Positions 17,280-26,610 are shown, counted from the first letter of the stretch. The stretch is 48,711 nucleotides of DNA from an uncultured Algimonas sp. (GCF_947498175.1 NZ_CANMJB010000011.1:1-48711); one strand, 5' to 3'. The notes: generated by a model from the letters alone, not told the origin. Made by a program: numbers and translations.

Positions 17280-18511
17280 CTAGAATGACATGAAGAATAG
17301 TTGCGAGCCTTTGTCTTCCCGACGCCTTTGGCGTTGTAGACTTGAGTTGTAGCTCTCACGATCGACCGCACAATGTCGGCCTTGCTCGCGTCGGGCCGAG
17401 TTTGCACGTCGATCGAGGTCAAGCCATGCACCTTGAGGGCATCGATCATCTTCGGCGCCAGCTTCAAGGATTTCAGAAGCGCGTCGGCCCGGGCTTTCGA
17501 CAATGTGTCCTGCACGCTCAAAGCGGCCTTGCCTTCGGCCTCGAACGCTTTTCGGGCAACCCCTATGCTGGCTGTCAGAACGTCCTTGGCCTCGGCCAAG
17601 GACATTTGGGTCGAGATGGCACCGGCGCGCTTGACCACGGCCTTGCGACTGTGGGGATAATCGATCTTCACGTCGCGCTCCAAGGGCGGAACCTTGTCCA
17701 TGAGAGACTTGAAGTGGGCGTAGAGTCGGCCGTCATCCGTCTGCTGCAATACATGCATGGCGGACTCGGCGATGATCGGCCCGGTGAAGGAGCGACGGCC
17801 GCGCGGGATCAAGACCTTCGCCTTCGGCGAAACCTGTTCGCGCGCAATCTGGCTCAGGTTTTCATAGGAGGCAGCCGCGTCGTTCAATCGTGCGGGCGTA
17901 AACGCCCACAAATCCTCCTTGTATAGATTTCGCGCCCATTTCGGAATAGTCTTGGAAACGCGGATGGCCTGACCATCGTGGAACCGGGCGATCATCCGGG
18001 GCGCGCGGCCATAGGTCGAGTTGTCATAGACAAAGGCGTCGTCGGCTTCACGCACCGCTTCCCGGATCAAGGGCTTGTTGCGATGATACCGGGCTCGGGC
18101 CTTGTCCTCAGGGACGTCGTGTCCGCCGTCCTTGACCCGTTGCTTGACGCGCGCGACCGACAGATCTTCGCTCCGGATCTCGACATGATAGAGGACGACC
18201 CGAAAGCCCCGCTCCTTTGCGTCGATGACCAGCTGGTTCTTGCTTTTATGCGAGAACACGGTCTCCGTGACGAAGCTCTTGCCGTCTCGCAGATGTTCAT
18301 ACTGGCGCTCACGCACAATTTGTGCGGCCTTATAAGCGCCCTGGACCGTCTGATCCTTAAGCTCGGCGCGCTGGAGAACGTCGGCATTGAGAAAGGGTGC
18401 ATTGGTCCGCGGTGCAATGCGCGTCTTGTAGAGGGTCGATTTTCCGGCACCGTTCGGTCCGGCGATCAAATAGAGCGTCGGTCGCTTCTCAAGGCTGTCG
18501 TCCTGGGCCAC
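17276..18511 (-). CDS. zeta-type toxin
   Basis: Zeta toxins phosphorylate UDP-N-acetyl sugars and so block cell-wall synthesis. This 411-aa protein has a Walker A GPNGAGKST at residues 18-26, FLNADVLQ (substrate-site Asp in the usual place), KSFVTETVFSH with the conserved T-E-T, and RVKDGGHDVPEDKARARYHR resembling the zeta arginine region. After about residue 200 comes a second region of about 200 residues, mostly helical, with no known catalytic motif. Long zeta proteins like this occur in conjugative elements. Start is GTG 18511 with GGGAG eight bases upstream. It follows the ParD-like gene by 21 bp in the same orientation. Confidence 0.88.
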   Translation of the reverse strand: MAQDDSLEKRPTLYLIAGPNGAGKSTLYKTRIAPRTNAPFLNADVLQRAELKDQTVQGAYKAAQIVRERQYEHLRDGKSFVTETVFSHKSKNQLVIDAKERGFRVVLYHVEIRSEDLSVARVKQRVKDGGHDVPEDKARARYHRNKPLIREAVREADDAFVYDNSTYGRAPRMIARFHDGQAIRVSKTIPKWARNLYKEDLWAFTPARLNDAAASYENLSQIAREQVSPKAKVLIPRGRRSFTGPIIAESAMHVLQQTDDGRLYAHFKSLMDKVPPLERDVKIDYPHSRKAVVKRAGAISTQMSLAEAKDVLTASIGVARKAFEAEGKAALSVQDTLSKARADALLKSLKLAPKMIDALKVHGLTSIDVQTRPDASKADIVRSIVRATTQVYNAKGVGKTKARNYSSCHSS

Positions 18512-18532
18512 CGAAACTGCTCCCGGTTTCCG

Positions 18533-18922
18533 CTATTCAGCCGGTGCGGGTGCGCTCGTATCGGGCCGTGTGGGCTCGTTATCGCCATAGACCAGGGCGC
18601 CGGCCTCATCCATCCCAACGCCGACGCCGCGCTTGCGCATGTCCGCGAAAAAGGCCTCTTCTTCCGAGGAAGGGATTTCCATCGCCTCCAGGAACTCCTC
18701 GTGATAGACGGCTTGTTCCCGACCCGACAGATCATCGACGGACAGCTCGGCGCGAAGCGCCCGCTTCACGCGGCTATAGTCGAAATCGGGAGATCGGAGG
18801 ATCAAGCGTCCGATCTGAGCCCAATGCTCGATCTGACCGGAAACGGAGCGGCTTTCGACCGCCGCGTCCAGGCGGGCGGCTTCGACAAGATCGGATGAGA
18901 CGCGGACGGCTTGCTGTGACAT
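18533..18922 (-). CDS. ParD-like antitoxin
   Basis: A 129-aa protein starting at ATG 18922. The N-terminal QAVRVSSDLVEAARLDAAVESRSVSGQIEHWAQIGRLI matches the ParD-like antitoxin family (ribbon-helix-helix style DNA-binding start). The C-terminal half is acidic and ends in Pro/Ala, suiting an unfolded toxin-neutralising tail. It precedes the zeta toxin gene, as expected for an autoregulated antitoxin. It is not the classical epsilon antitoxin. Confidence 0.82.
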   Translation of the reverse strand: MSQQAVRVSSDLVEAARLDAAVESRSVSGQIEHWAQIGRLILRSPDFDYSRVKRALRAELSVDDLSGREQAVYHEEFLEAMEIPSSEEEAFFADMRKRGVGVGMDEAGALVYGDNEPTRPDTSAPAPAE

Positions 18923-19147
18923 AAAAAGGATATAACATGTATGTTGCAAAATGCAACATTTACGTTGGACATGGATCCTGTTGCTTATGAAACATAAAGC
19001 TCGCGGATTGAGATCAGTTTTACAGCCTGACTACGCGATATCCTGCAACATAATAAGCCTGGGTTTTCTACAGGCGATCCAAAATTCTTAAAACTGTTGC
19101 AACAGGTTTAGTCTTCACACAACTGTATGTTGATCGCGACCAAATGA

Positions 19148-19591
19148 TCAGTCCGATGATCGGTTTTTGACCTTATTTTCATGGGATTCATCGCTAAGCG
19201 TACGTGCAAAGAGCAGGAGCTGACGCCGGACGTTTATGCTTTTTATACCGTTCAAAGCTTCGACAAAATCAAAACCGTCTCGAGTGTTGATGAAATCCTG
19301 GAGCATGTTGTCGTTTGGTTGAACCGATTGGCCTTCTCGCTGTGGTAACAGTCCTTCAAAAAACCATTGTAGCGGTACCTCTAAAGCCTCTGCGAATGAC
19401 CAAAGACGGGACGCGCCAATACGGTTCTTTCCCTTCTCGTACTTCTGAATTTGCTGGAATGTAACGCCTACGGCATCGCCAAGCGCAGATTGCGACATAC
19501 CGAGCTGCAAGCGCCTGAGTCTCAGTCTTGTGCCAACATGTAGATCAACCGCATTGGCATTACGGGGTTTGCTTTGATGAGGCTTCTTCAT
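19148..19591 (-). CDS. XRE-family (Cro/CI-type) regulator
   Basis: A 147-aa DNA-binding protein. The helix-turn-helix is at residues about 20-75: GTRLRLRRLQLGMSQSALGD followed by GVTFQQIQKYEKGKNRIGAS. The C-terminal half is a typical short alphaproteobacterial XRE tail (MLQDFINTRDGFDFVEALNGI), similar to regulators found in many alphaproteobacterial genomes. It is divergent from luxR and could control the quorum-sensing group or the island; no target is evident. Confidence 0.9.
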   Translation of the reverse strand: MKKPHQSKPRNANAVDLHVGTRLRLRRLQLGMSQSALGDAVGVTFQQIQKYEKGKNRIGASRLWSFAEALEVPLQWFFEGLLPQREGQSVQPNDNMLQDFINTRDGFDFVEALNGIKSINVRRQLLLFARTLSDESHENKVKNRSSD

Positions 19592-19763
19592 AAACGCACA
19601 ACTCTACCTTTAGTTATACATACCTTCGCTCGCCTGATACCCTCTATAAAGTTTCCATACAACGGCTTAGGATTATGACTTTGTTGTCAGATGGACGGCT
19701 GTTTGGCCAACCGGACTAGAACAAGTACAGCTCCGCCAACCCTGATAAATGATGTCCTTTGTT

Positions 19764-19776
19764 GTGCAATTTGCAC
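19764..19776. promoter_or_regulatory. inverted repeat upstream of luxR
   Basis: GTGCAATTTGCAC has perfect 6-bp arms around one base. It lies 70 bp before the luxR start and 170 bp before the divergent XRE start, so it could be an operator for either regulator. Not a canonical 20-bp lux box. Confidence 0.35.
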
Positions 19777-19845
19777 TCCCAGGAGGATTGCAGTTGCTCT
19801 ACACTCATAGACAGGTTGTGCTGAGGCCAGCATGGGGGCGGCTTT

Positions 19846-20583
19846 ATGACAAAATTCGAAAAGGATTTAGCGAGGCCGCTTTTCGACTTCATCCGATCAT
19901 CTCATAAAGCCGAGACACTTGATGACCTGAACATCCAGTTCTCGAGCGTTGTTAGTGACTACGGTTTTGATACCTTTCTATGCACCGATTTGCGAGGCAG
20001 CACGGGAAACGGACGTCCTGTAGAACTGTTCGGAAGGTGGAACCGGCGATGGGAGGCCCGGTATTTCAGCCGGCAATACTTCCGCTTCGATGCCTGCCTT
20101 GAATTTTTAAAACATTCGAATTCGGCGTTCTCATGGAGTGATGTGCTCGCAACTGGCACTGTTACGTCTATTGGACGTAGGATTCTCGACGAGGCGAGCG
20201 AGTACAAAGCTCGTGAGGGTGTACTCGTCCCTATAAGATCGCTCGATCGGCAACTCAGCGTCGTGAGTCTTATGGGTGACACGGTCGAATTGTCCGACGA
20301 CGGGTTGGCAGCAATCGAAGTCGCCTCAATCTATTTTTGCGAAGCCGGGCGACGACTTCAACACAGACAATCAGGCACAAAGACGCATGCTCTGACTAAA
20401 CGCCAGATCGAAATCATCAAATGGTTAGCGGAAGGCAAGCGTTACGGCGATATTGCAACTATTCTTAATATCAGTGTGAAAACGGTTCATCGCCATATGG
20501 ATGACGCTCGAACCCGCATGAACCTTGTCACGCGTGATCAGTTGGTCCTGGAAGCCTTCCGGAAAGGTCTCATCGAAGTGTAG
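19846..20583 (+). CDS. luxR: LuxR-family quorum-sensing regulator
   Basis: A 245-aa transcription factor with an N-terminal autoinducer-binding domain and a C-terminal GerE-type helix-turn-helix (residues about 178-240, LTKRQIEIIKWLAEGKRYGDI). AHL-contact residues of the LuxR/TraR family are kept: W69-x3-Y73, D82 and W97 correspond to TraR W57, Y61, D70 and W85. It therefore should respond to an acyl-homoserine lactone. It is 73 bp upstream of and parallel to luxI. The spacer has two small hairpins (TTGGGG/CCCCAA; CCCAG/CTGGG), the second overlapping the luxI Shine-Dalgarno region. Confidence 0.94.
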   Translation: MTKFEKDLARPLFDFIRSSHKAETLDDLNIQFSSVVSDYGFDTFLCTDLRGSTGNGRPVELFGRWNRRWEARYFSRQYFRFDACLEFLKHSNSAFSWSDVLATGTVTSIGRRILDEASEYKAREGVLVPIRSLDRQLSVVSLMGDTVELSDDGLAAIEVASIYFCEAGRRLQHRQSGTKTHALTKRQIEIIKWLAEGKRYGDIATILNISVKTVHRHMDDARTRMNLVTRDQLVLEAFRKGLIEV

Positions 20584-20656
20584 TTTGGGGAAAAACCCCC
20601 AATGACAAGTCTCCGCCTAAAACCCCAGATGGTCTCATCACTGGGAGGAGACCAAA

Positions 20657-21457
20657 ATGAAGGTACATATTGTCAACACGACGAACATAGCGCTCTACGG
20701 TCCGCAGCTCGATCAGATGCATCGCCAGCGTAAGGCCATGTTCGTAGACAGGTTGGGCTGGACCGAGCTCGATCAGGGCGGGGACTACGAAGTTGATGAA
20801 TTCGATAACGAGTTTGCGCACTATCTACTTCTGATCGATGACGTCGGACAGGTACTCGCCTCCTGCCGCGTATCGCCGACAAATCAGGCGAATGTTTCCT
20901 GCGACAAGCTTGCGGAATTCTTCGATGGCGTTCCGCCACGTGAGGAAAAGGTTTGGGAGGTATCTCGCTGGATTCCAGCTCCGGGCGTCGATGGCCTGAA
21001 CGAAATTTGCAGCAGCATGATGATGCTCAGCCTGTTTGAGTTTGGCTTGTCACGCAAACTCGACGGGATGATTTCTTGCGTTGGCCGCATCGTGACGCGA
21101 GCCATAGCGAGAGCCGGTTTACCTCTAAGCTCAATCAGCCCGCCTATCCGATTTGCACAAGGTGTGGCTTTTGGGATTCAGTTCGAAACAAGCGTAGAGA
21201 ACATAACAAGATTACGCCGCAGCTTCCGGATTTTCAAACCCATCACGATCGAACTTTCCAAAGCCCTAGATAGTAATTTGGCGCTCGAGGGAATGCACAG
21301 CTCGATCATTGATAGCGTTCTGGCGATCTGCGATCTGGATATTCTTTCTGAGATACTCAGCGATGTTCACTCCCGACTCGTGTTGAACATGAGGCCCACA
21401 CTCGATGACATCCGAGATCATATGTCGGACGTGATGAAGGGAGGGCAGTTCCAATGA
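20657..21457 (+). CDS. luxI: acyl-homoserine-lactone synthase with C-terminal extension
   Basis: LuxI enzymes join S-adenosylmethionine and an acyl carrier to make an AHL signal. The family's invariant residues are present: R25, F29, W35, D47, D50, R71, and the E-x-x-R pair in VWEVSRW. The AHL domain ends near residue 200. About 60 further residues, helical and containing ALEGMHSSIIDSVLAICDLDIL and MRPTLDDIRDHMSDVM, have no counterpart in typical LuxI proteins of about 190-220 aa. GGGAGGAG-type ribosome binding site lies upstream of ATG 20657. The stop overlaps the next gene's start (ATGA). Confidence 0.94.
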   Translation: MKVHIVNTTNIALYGPQLDQMHRQRKAMFVDRLGWTELDQGGDYEVDEFDNEFAHYLLLIDDVGQVLASCRVSPTNQANVSCDKLAEFFDGVPPREEKVWEVSRWIPAPGVDGLNEICSSMMMLSLFEFGLSRKLDGMISCVGRIVTRAIARAGLPLSSISPPIRFAQGVAFGIQFETSVENITRLRRSFRIFKPITIELSKALDSNLALEGMHSSIIDSVLAICDLDILSEILSDVHSRLVLNMRPTLDDIRDHMSDVMKGGQFQ

Positions 21458-22338
21458 ACACCTTGAACTCATATACTCCTTATAGTCTTGCGTCCGAGGT
21501 TACCGAATCGCTGATGAGAGACGGCGCTGTTGTCATTGAAGAATTGTTCGATGCTGGTCAGGTGATTGGTGAATTGGCCGGCTACTTCGAAGCGACTCCG
21601 ACATCTCAGGGCTTTTTCTACGGCAGCAGCACGAAGAGATTTGGGGCGCTCATGCGTAAATCGCAAACGATCGAACGGTTATGCACGCATCCGGTCTTGG
21701 TCAATGCGGCAACGGCTGCGCTTGGACAACATTGCACCAGTATCCAACTCAATCTGACACAAGCTATCGAGATCTTGCCAGACGAGAAGCCACAATTCCT
21801 GCATAGGGATGACGAGCTTTTTCCCTTCGAGAAAGACTTTGTCACGATGGTAAATGTCATGCTCGCTTTGGATGATTTCACGCCAGAGAATGGGGGCACA
21901 CGCTATGTAAAAGGCTCGCATAAATGGTCTCGCGACAGGGAACCAGAACGATCCGATATCGAGCATGTCAGTATGAAGGCAGGCTCGTGTCTCATCTATC
22001 TCGGAAATTTGCTCCACGCCGGCGGAGGAAATACAACGCAGAAAAGCCGCCGGGGAGCCATCCTGGGATACAATCTAGGTTGGTTGCGGCAGACTGAGAA
22101 TTTCATGCTGTCGGTGCCTTGGGACAAGGCTCGTCACTATTCGGACGAGCTCAAGCGATTGATGGGCTATCAAATACATCGGCCCAATGTTGGCTGGGTC
22201 GAGGGTATGGATCCGCTAGATTGGATCGAAAAGGGACGTCCTGAGACGAGCAGTGCCATCGACGCACTAACCGATGAGCTCAATGTGTTAGCCCAGCTCG
22301 CACAAATAGAGCCAGAAAGATTCTCAGCTTATTTGTAA
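21454..22338 (+). CDS. phytanoyl-CoA dioxygenase (PhyH) family enzyme, coupled to luxI
   Basis: A 294-aa Fe(II)/2-oxoglutarate oxygenase. The iron ligands are H117-x-D119 (FLHRDDELF) and H188 (LLHAGGGNT), with R199 to bind 2-oxoglutarate; GGTRYVKGSHKW is the typical PhyH segment. The start overlaps the luxI stop by 4 bp, so the two are translationally coupled. The plausible role is hydroxylation of the AHL acyl chain or its precursor, or oxidation of another product induced by quorum sensing. phyH-like genes beside luxI have, to my recollection, been noted in sphingomonads; the chemistry is unproven as far as I know. Confidence 0.88.
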   Translation: MNTLNSYTPYSLASEVTESLMRDGAVVIEELFDAGQVIGELAGYFEATPTSQGFFYGSSTKRFGALMRKSQTIERLCTHPVLVNAATAALGQHCTSIQLNLTQAIEILPDEKPQFLHRDDELFPFEKDFVTMVNVMLALDDFTPENGGTRYVKGSHKWSRDREPERSDIEHVSMKAGSCLIYLGNLLHAGGGNTTQKSRRGAILGYNLGWLRQTENFMLSVPWDKARHYSDELKRLMGYQIHRPNVGWVEGMDPLDWIEKGRPETSSAIDALTDELNVLAQLAQIEPERFSAYL

Positions 22339-22637
22339 ATTGAGGGCTAGCGCCGCAGATCTTACGAAGTTTGCGGCACAATGCCGTTCGACCTACGGCA
22401 AGTGTATTTACGCTTCTCCGACTGTCCGAAAACGTTTGTTTGACGGACACAGGCGGAAGCCGTCCGAGAACACCCTTTGAGTTGATTTTCCGGACACGTT
22501 GATTTCCGGGTAGTTTGATGGACACACTACGAAGCCCCTACTGTTGTACGTAAGAGGAAGGACTTACGTTACAATTTCAAATCAATTGCGGTTGGGCGTG
22601 TCTCAAGCCTTGAAGTAAATAAATCAATCACGGCCCT
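22339..22637. other. intergenic region between convergent genes
   Basis: No gene seen. It contains repeated GACGGACACA / GATGGACACA-like and CCGGACAC words (about 22441-22530), possibly a degraded mobile-element end, but I cannot identify one. Confidence 0.4.
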
Positions 22638-24980
22638 TCACATAGTAAATCGCAATCTAGCACCGATAATCCTCGGAGTTCCTCGAAGCTCGGCGACATA
22701 ACCGAATTCCGCAAGGTCGGTCACGTTCGTTACGAAGTCCTCGTCAAACACGTTTCGGGCGAACAAGCCCAAGGTAAATGCGCTCTCCTTCGGTGTGAAA
22801 TCGACACGAACATCCGCAGTTTCGTAAGCGTCGAGTGTGAGAAGCTCGGAATTACTCGGATCTGTGAACTGTTCCGCGAAAAATGAAACCTCACCCGCGA
22901 AGACCAGATCGCCTCCCCGCGTCCTCAGCCTGTAGTTCGCCCCCACGGACCCCGAGACGTCCGCGGCGAACGGAAGCTCATTTCCGGAAAAGTCCTCCGA
23001 CCCGACGAGCGGATCCGTGACGAAATCCAACAGCTCCGTGTCCAGGAGGCTGATGCCGGCGCTGAAAACCAGATCGGGCGTGGGGCGCCATCGGGCTTCG
23101 ATCTCCCCGCCCGAGATGGTGGCGTCCGAGGCGTTGTCGAGAAGCTGCTGCGGCACACCGCTGATGTTTACCAGGCGGAAGACCTGAAGGTCGTTGTAGT
23201 CATAATGGAACACGGAAGCGTTGAGCCGCAGCGACCCGGACAGATCGGCTTTTACCCCGGCTTCGAAGGCGTCCAACGTCTCCTCCTCGAAGGGCAGAAG
23301 CTGTTCGACAAATTGCACGGAACCGCCATTGAATCCTCCGCTTTTGAAGCCGCGGCTATAGCTGGCGAAAACCAACGCACCGGGCCTGATCTCGTAGGAC
23401 AAGGCGGCGCGGCCGGAGAGGTTGGAGGCGGACACCGTGTCTTCGAAATCAACCAACGGTATGGTGACGGCTTCATCGAAAGATGACTGATAATCAAAAA
23501 TCCGGTCTTCCTCCGTGTAGCGCAGGCCGCCCGTCAAGGTGAGCCGGTCGCTCAATTGGTAATCGACCTGCCCGAACAGGGCCCAGCTTTCCGTTTCTTG
23601 CTCATACCCATATTGGCTACGAAAAGCGGGCAGGCCGAGAATAGCGTTTTCTGGCAGCAGAAGAAATCCGCTCGGCAGGCCGAAGCCGCCGAGATTGACG
23701 GCGCGTTCGTACAGGCCGACATCGGGGTTGAACCCGCCAGGCAAAAAGATCCCCTCAAGACCGAGTTCGGCCCGCCGTGCGCTGATGCCATCCCTGGCAT
23801 CCGAAAACACGTCAAAGGCTCCGGCGAAATCCAGATTTTCGTTGTAGTAGAACGCGCCGCCGACTGCGGAGTAGCGGTCAGCCTCGTAGTTGGCGCGCAG
23901 TTCCATCGTATATTGGCGCGAGGTCGTGTCGTAATCGCTGTGGAGCAACGTATTAGGGCTGTAGTCCGTATCCTCGTCAAAACTCTGCCGCTCGGCGTAT
24001 TGGACAGAGCCGATGGCGTTGAAGCTGAGCGCGTCGCTCGCTTGCCATTCAAAGTTGAGCGTGGCTCCAGCCGCATCGACTCGGTCGTCATCGACGGAGT
24101 TGTAGTTCCCGGCGAACGCGTCACCGTCCGTGTCCGCATATTCCAGCGCGTCGCGGCCGACCCCGTCGCCGAAGTCGAGTAACCCGATATGTTGGTAGAT
24201 GGCCTGGTCCCCCCGGCTCCGGCCTCCTTGGAGACTAAATGTGGCCGATAGTTTGTCCGACAGATCTGCCTCCGAGACCCAACGCGCGGCGATCTGGTCG
24301 ATCGCGCCCACTTCGTCTCCGGAGAGGCGGTTGTCCGTCAAACCGTCGCGCTTGCGGTATTGGGCCGACACGCGGTTTCGCACACGCTCTCCAATAGGGA
24401 TATCGACCCCGCCTTCGACGAGGACGCTGTCATAGCTGCCATACTCTGCTCTTCCGCTTGCGGAGACGACATCGCCGGGCATGCGGCTGTAAATATTGAT
24501 GGCCCCGCCCGTCGTGTTCCGGCCGTACAGCGTACCTTGAGGACCCCGGAGCACCTCAACCCGGTCCAGGTCAAAGAACTGGAAAAGTTGAGCTGTCGGA
24601 GAGCCAATTACGACTTCGTCCAAATAGACGCCGACGCCGGAGTTCAGATTGGCGTTGAAATCATTGGTGCCGACGCCTCTGAGGAAGATCTGAGGATTGG
24701 AAGCGGCGAACTCGGTCTTGATCGCCAGGCCCGGCGTAAGACGGGCAAGGTCTTCGACGTTAGCCACCCCCCTCTCTTTTAAGGCGTCGCCGCTTATCGC
24801 AGTAATTGAGGACGGTACGTCTTGGACGTTCTGCGCCCGTCTTTGTGCCGTCACGATGATGACGTCGAGCAAGCCGGCGTCCTCATTTGAATTCTGGGCG
24901 AATGCTGGCACCGGAGCAAAGACCGATGCAGTTGCGATAAGAGCAACCGTGGACTCTAGATGCAGCTTTGACGAAAACAT
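22638..24980 (-). CDS. TonB-dependent receptor of the catabolic operon
   Basis: A 780-aa outer-membrane receptor. Signal peptide ends at VPAFAQN (about residue 29). A TonB box-like DVIIVTAQRR follows at residues about 39-48, then plug motifs NVQDVPSSITAISGDAL, IFLRGVGTNDFN, and DRVEVLRGPQGTLYGRNTTGGAINI. The barrel ends in IIGARLRFTM; the last residue is Met, slightly unusual versus Phe. This type is common in sphingomonads and Caulobacterales for uptake of plant or aromatic-type molecules. GGGAGG precedes ATG 24980. It is 229 bp downstream of the ALDH gene and probably serves uptake of the compound degraded by the neighbouring enzymes. Confidence 0.92.
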   Translation of the reverse strand: MFSSKLHLESTVALIATASVFAPVPAFAQNSNEDAGLLDVIIVTAQRRAQNVQDVPSSITAISGDALKERGVANVEDLARLTPGLAIKTEFAASNPQIFLRGVGTNDFNANLNSGVGVYLDEVVIGSPTAQLFQFFDLDRVEVLRGPQGTLYGRNTTGGAINIYSRMPGDVVSASGRAEYGSYDSVLVEGGVDIPIGERVRNRVSAQYRKRDGLTDNRLSGDEVGAIDQIAARWVSEADLSDKLSATFSLQGGRSRGDQAIYQHIGLLDFGDGVGRDALEYADTDGDAFAGNYNSVDDDRVDAAGATLNFEWQASDALSFNAIGSVQYAERQSFDEDTDYSPNTLLHSDYDTTSRQYTMELRANYEADRYSAVGGAFYYNENLDFAGAFDVFSDARDGISARRAELGLEGIFLPGGFNPDVGLYERAVNLGGFGLPSGFLLLPENAILGLPAFRSQYGYEQETESWALFGQVDYQLSDRLTLTGGLRYTEEDRIFDYQSSFDEAVTIPLVDFEDTVSASNLSGRAALSYEIRPGALVFASYSRGFKSGGFNGGSVQFVEQLLPFEEETLDAFEAGVKADLSGSLRLNASVFHYDYNDLQVFRLVNISGVPQQLLDNASDATISGGEIEARWRPTPDLVFSAGISLLDTELLDFVTDPLVGSEDFSGNELPFAADVSGSVGANYRLRTRGGDLVFAGEVSFFAEQFTDPSNSELLTLDAYETADVRVDFTPKESAFTLGLFARNVFDEDFVTNVTDLAEFGYVAELRGTPRIIGARLRFTM

Positions 24981-25209
24981 TGTGACCTCCCTGGCTTTCG
25001 AAGGAGGCCGGTTGTTATCTGCCTTAGCCTCACTTCAGAGACCCTGTAACAGTTTAATAAACGCGTAAAGTAAATTATCGCCGAGGTTGCTCCATCTTGC
25101 TAGGCGGCGTATGATATTTTGGGAAAATTGCGCCGATACACTCACCCGTAGATAGGCATGACCATGATGCAACGAAGCCGCAGCAGGATGCGAACGCATA
25201 CCAGTGAGA

Positions 25210-26610
25210 TCACCACCGCGACTTGATCATTTTAGAAAGCTTGGGGCTGTAGGGGGGTCTGGCGATCTTCAAGAGATCCCAGCTTCGAATCTGCCTGAAT
25301 TCGGATTGCGCGTGGGAGAACTCGTCGAACCCCGCCCGTCCGTGATAGGCTCCATAGCCGGACTGACCTGCACCACCGAAGGGTAGATTTTCCTGCGAAA
25401 AGTGCAGAAGACAATCATCCATGCAAACCCCGCCCGACAGTGTTCTTGACATCAGCCTGTCGCGCCGTTCGCGGTCGGGCATGAAAGGATAGATGGCAAG
25501 GGGCCAGCGCTCGCGACCGATGTCATTTACAACGTCGTCAAGGGAATCAAAGCGTAGAATTGGCAGGATGGGCCCGAATATCTCCTCCTGCATGATGGAA
25601 CTATCCGCCGTTAAATCGGTGACCAAGGCCGGCATTAAGCGAGTCTCGGACTTGCGTCGGCCCGCCGGCCAAATGACGGTGGCACCGTCTCCCTCCGCCG
25701 CTTTTATAAGGTCTTCCAAACGCGACAGGTGCCTCGGGTGTATAATGCCGGTATAGTCGGACGCATCGCCATCGGCGGGATACATTTGGGAGATCACGTC
25801 GCACAGTGCGGATACGAACGCGTCTTCCTGCGGCTGGGCCACCCAAACGTGATTGGGGGCAAGACAGACCTGCCCCGCATTCAGCAGCTTTCCCGTCGCG
25901 ATGCGTTTCGCGGCAAGTTCTAGGTTTGCGCCACGGTCGACGATCGCCGGGCAGCGCCCGCCGAGCTCCAGCGTCAACGGCGTGAGGTTTTCAGCGGCCG
26001 CTTTCATTACTTTCCGCCCTATGGCGCCCCCGCCCGTGTAAATCAGGTGGTCGAACGGCAGCGACGAGAAGTCCGCAGCGATGTCGGCGCCCCCGGTGAC
26101 ACAGGCGACTTCGTCTGGATCGAACACGGCACGAACGACCGTATTGATCAAAGAAGAGGTGTTCGGGCAGAGTTCCGAAGGTTTGATCATGGCCCGGTTG
26201 CCCGCCGCCAACACCCCGGCCAAGGGCCCGAAGGTCAAATTGACCGGAAAATTCCAAGGCGACATTATTCCGACGACACCTTTGGGGCGCAGAACGACGC
26301 GTGCTTTCGCACCGAGCAGCCCAAGCGGCGCTTCGACACGCCGCGCTTGTGGCTTCATCCAGCGCTCCACAAGCTTGGCGGCATGTTTCAGGGCATGAAT
26401 CGAGGGCGCGAGGTCCGCGATGAGGGTGACTTCCGCGGCCCGGCCGTTGAAGTCTTCGGCGAGCGCGTCGACAAAGTCTGCCTCGTGAGTTTTCAAGGCA
26501 GAAGCCGCCCGCAACAAGCGGTCCCGCCTGACGCGGGCAGACGGGTCGGGCGAAGCTGCCTGTTGCTGTTTCTGCGCCTCTAAATGCGCCGTCATCCAAT
26601 CACGATCCAC
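25210..26610 (-). CDS. aldehyde dehydrogenase, coniferyl-aldehyde-dehydrogenase type
   Basis: A 466-aa NAD(P)-dependent aldehyde dehydrogenase of the class 3/CalB group. GVVGIMSPWNFPVNLTFGPL and AGNRAMIKPSE form the cofactor site, ENLTPLTLELGGRCPAIV carries the catalytic Glu, and NAGQVCLAPNHV the catalytic Cys. The QENLPFGGAGQSGYGAYHG motif is near the C-terminus. GTG 26610 is preferred (GGGAG seven bases upstream), overlapping the transporter gene by 11 bp; ATG 26595 is an alternative. In this operon it would oxidise the aldehyde made by the amine oxidase to an acid. Confidence 0.93.
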   Translation of the reverse strand: MDRDWMTAHLEAQKQQQAASPDPSARVRRDRLLRAASALKTHEADFVDALAEDFNGRAAEVTLIADLAPSIHALKHAAKLVERWMKPQARRVEAPLGLLGAKARVVLRPKGVVGIMSPWNFPVNLTFGPLAGVLAAGNRAMIKPSELCPNTSSLINTVVRAVFDPDEVACVTGGADIAADFSSLPFDHLIYTGGGAIGRKVMKAAAENLTPLTLELGGRCPAIVDRGANLELAAKRIATGKLLNAGQVCLAPNHVWVAQPQEDAFVSALCDVISQMYPADGDASDYTGIIHPRHLSRLEDLIKAAEGDGATVIWPAGRRKSETRLMPALVTDLTADSSIMQEEIFGPILPILRFDSLDDVVNDIGRERWPLAIYPFMPDRERRDRLMSRTLSGGVCMDDCLLHFSQENLPFGGAGQSGYGAYHGRAGFDEFSHAQSEFRQIRSWDLLKIARPPYSPKLSKMIKSRW

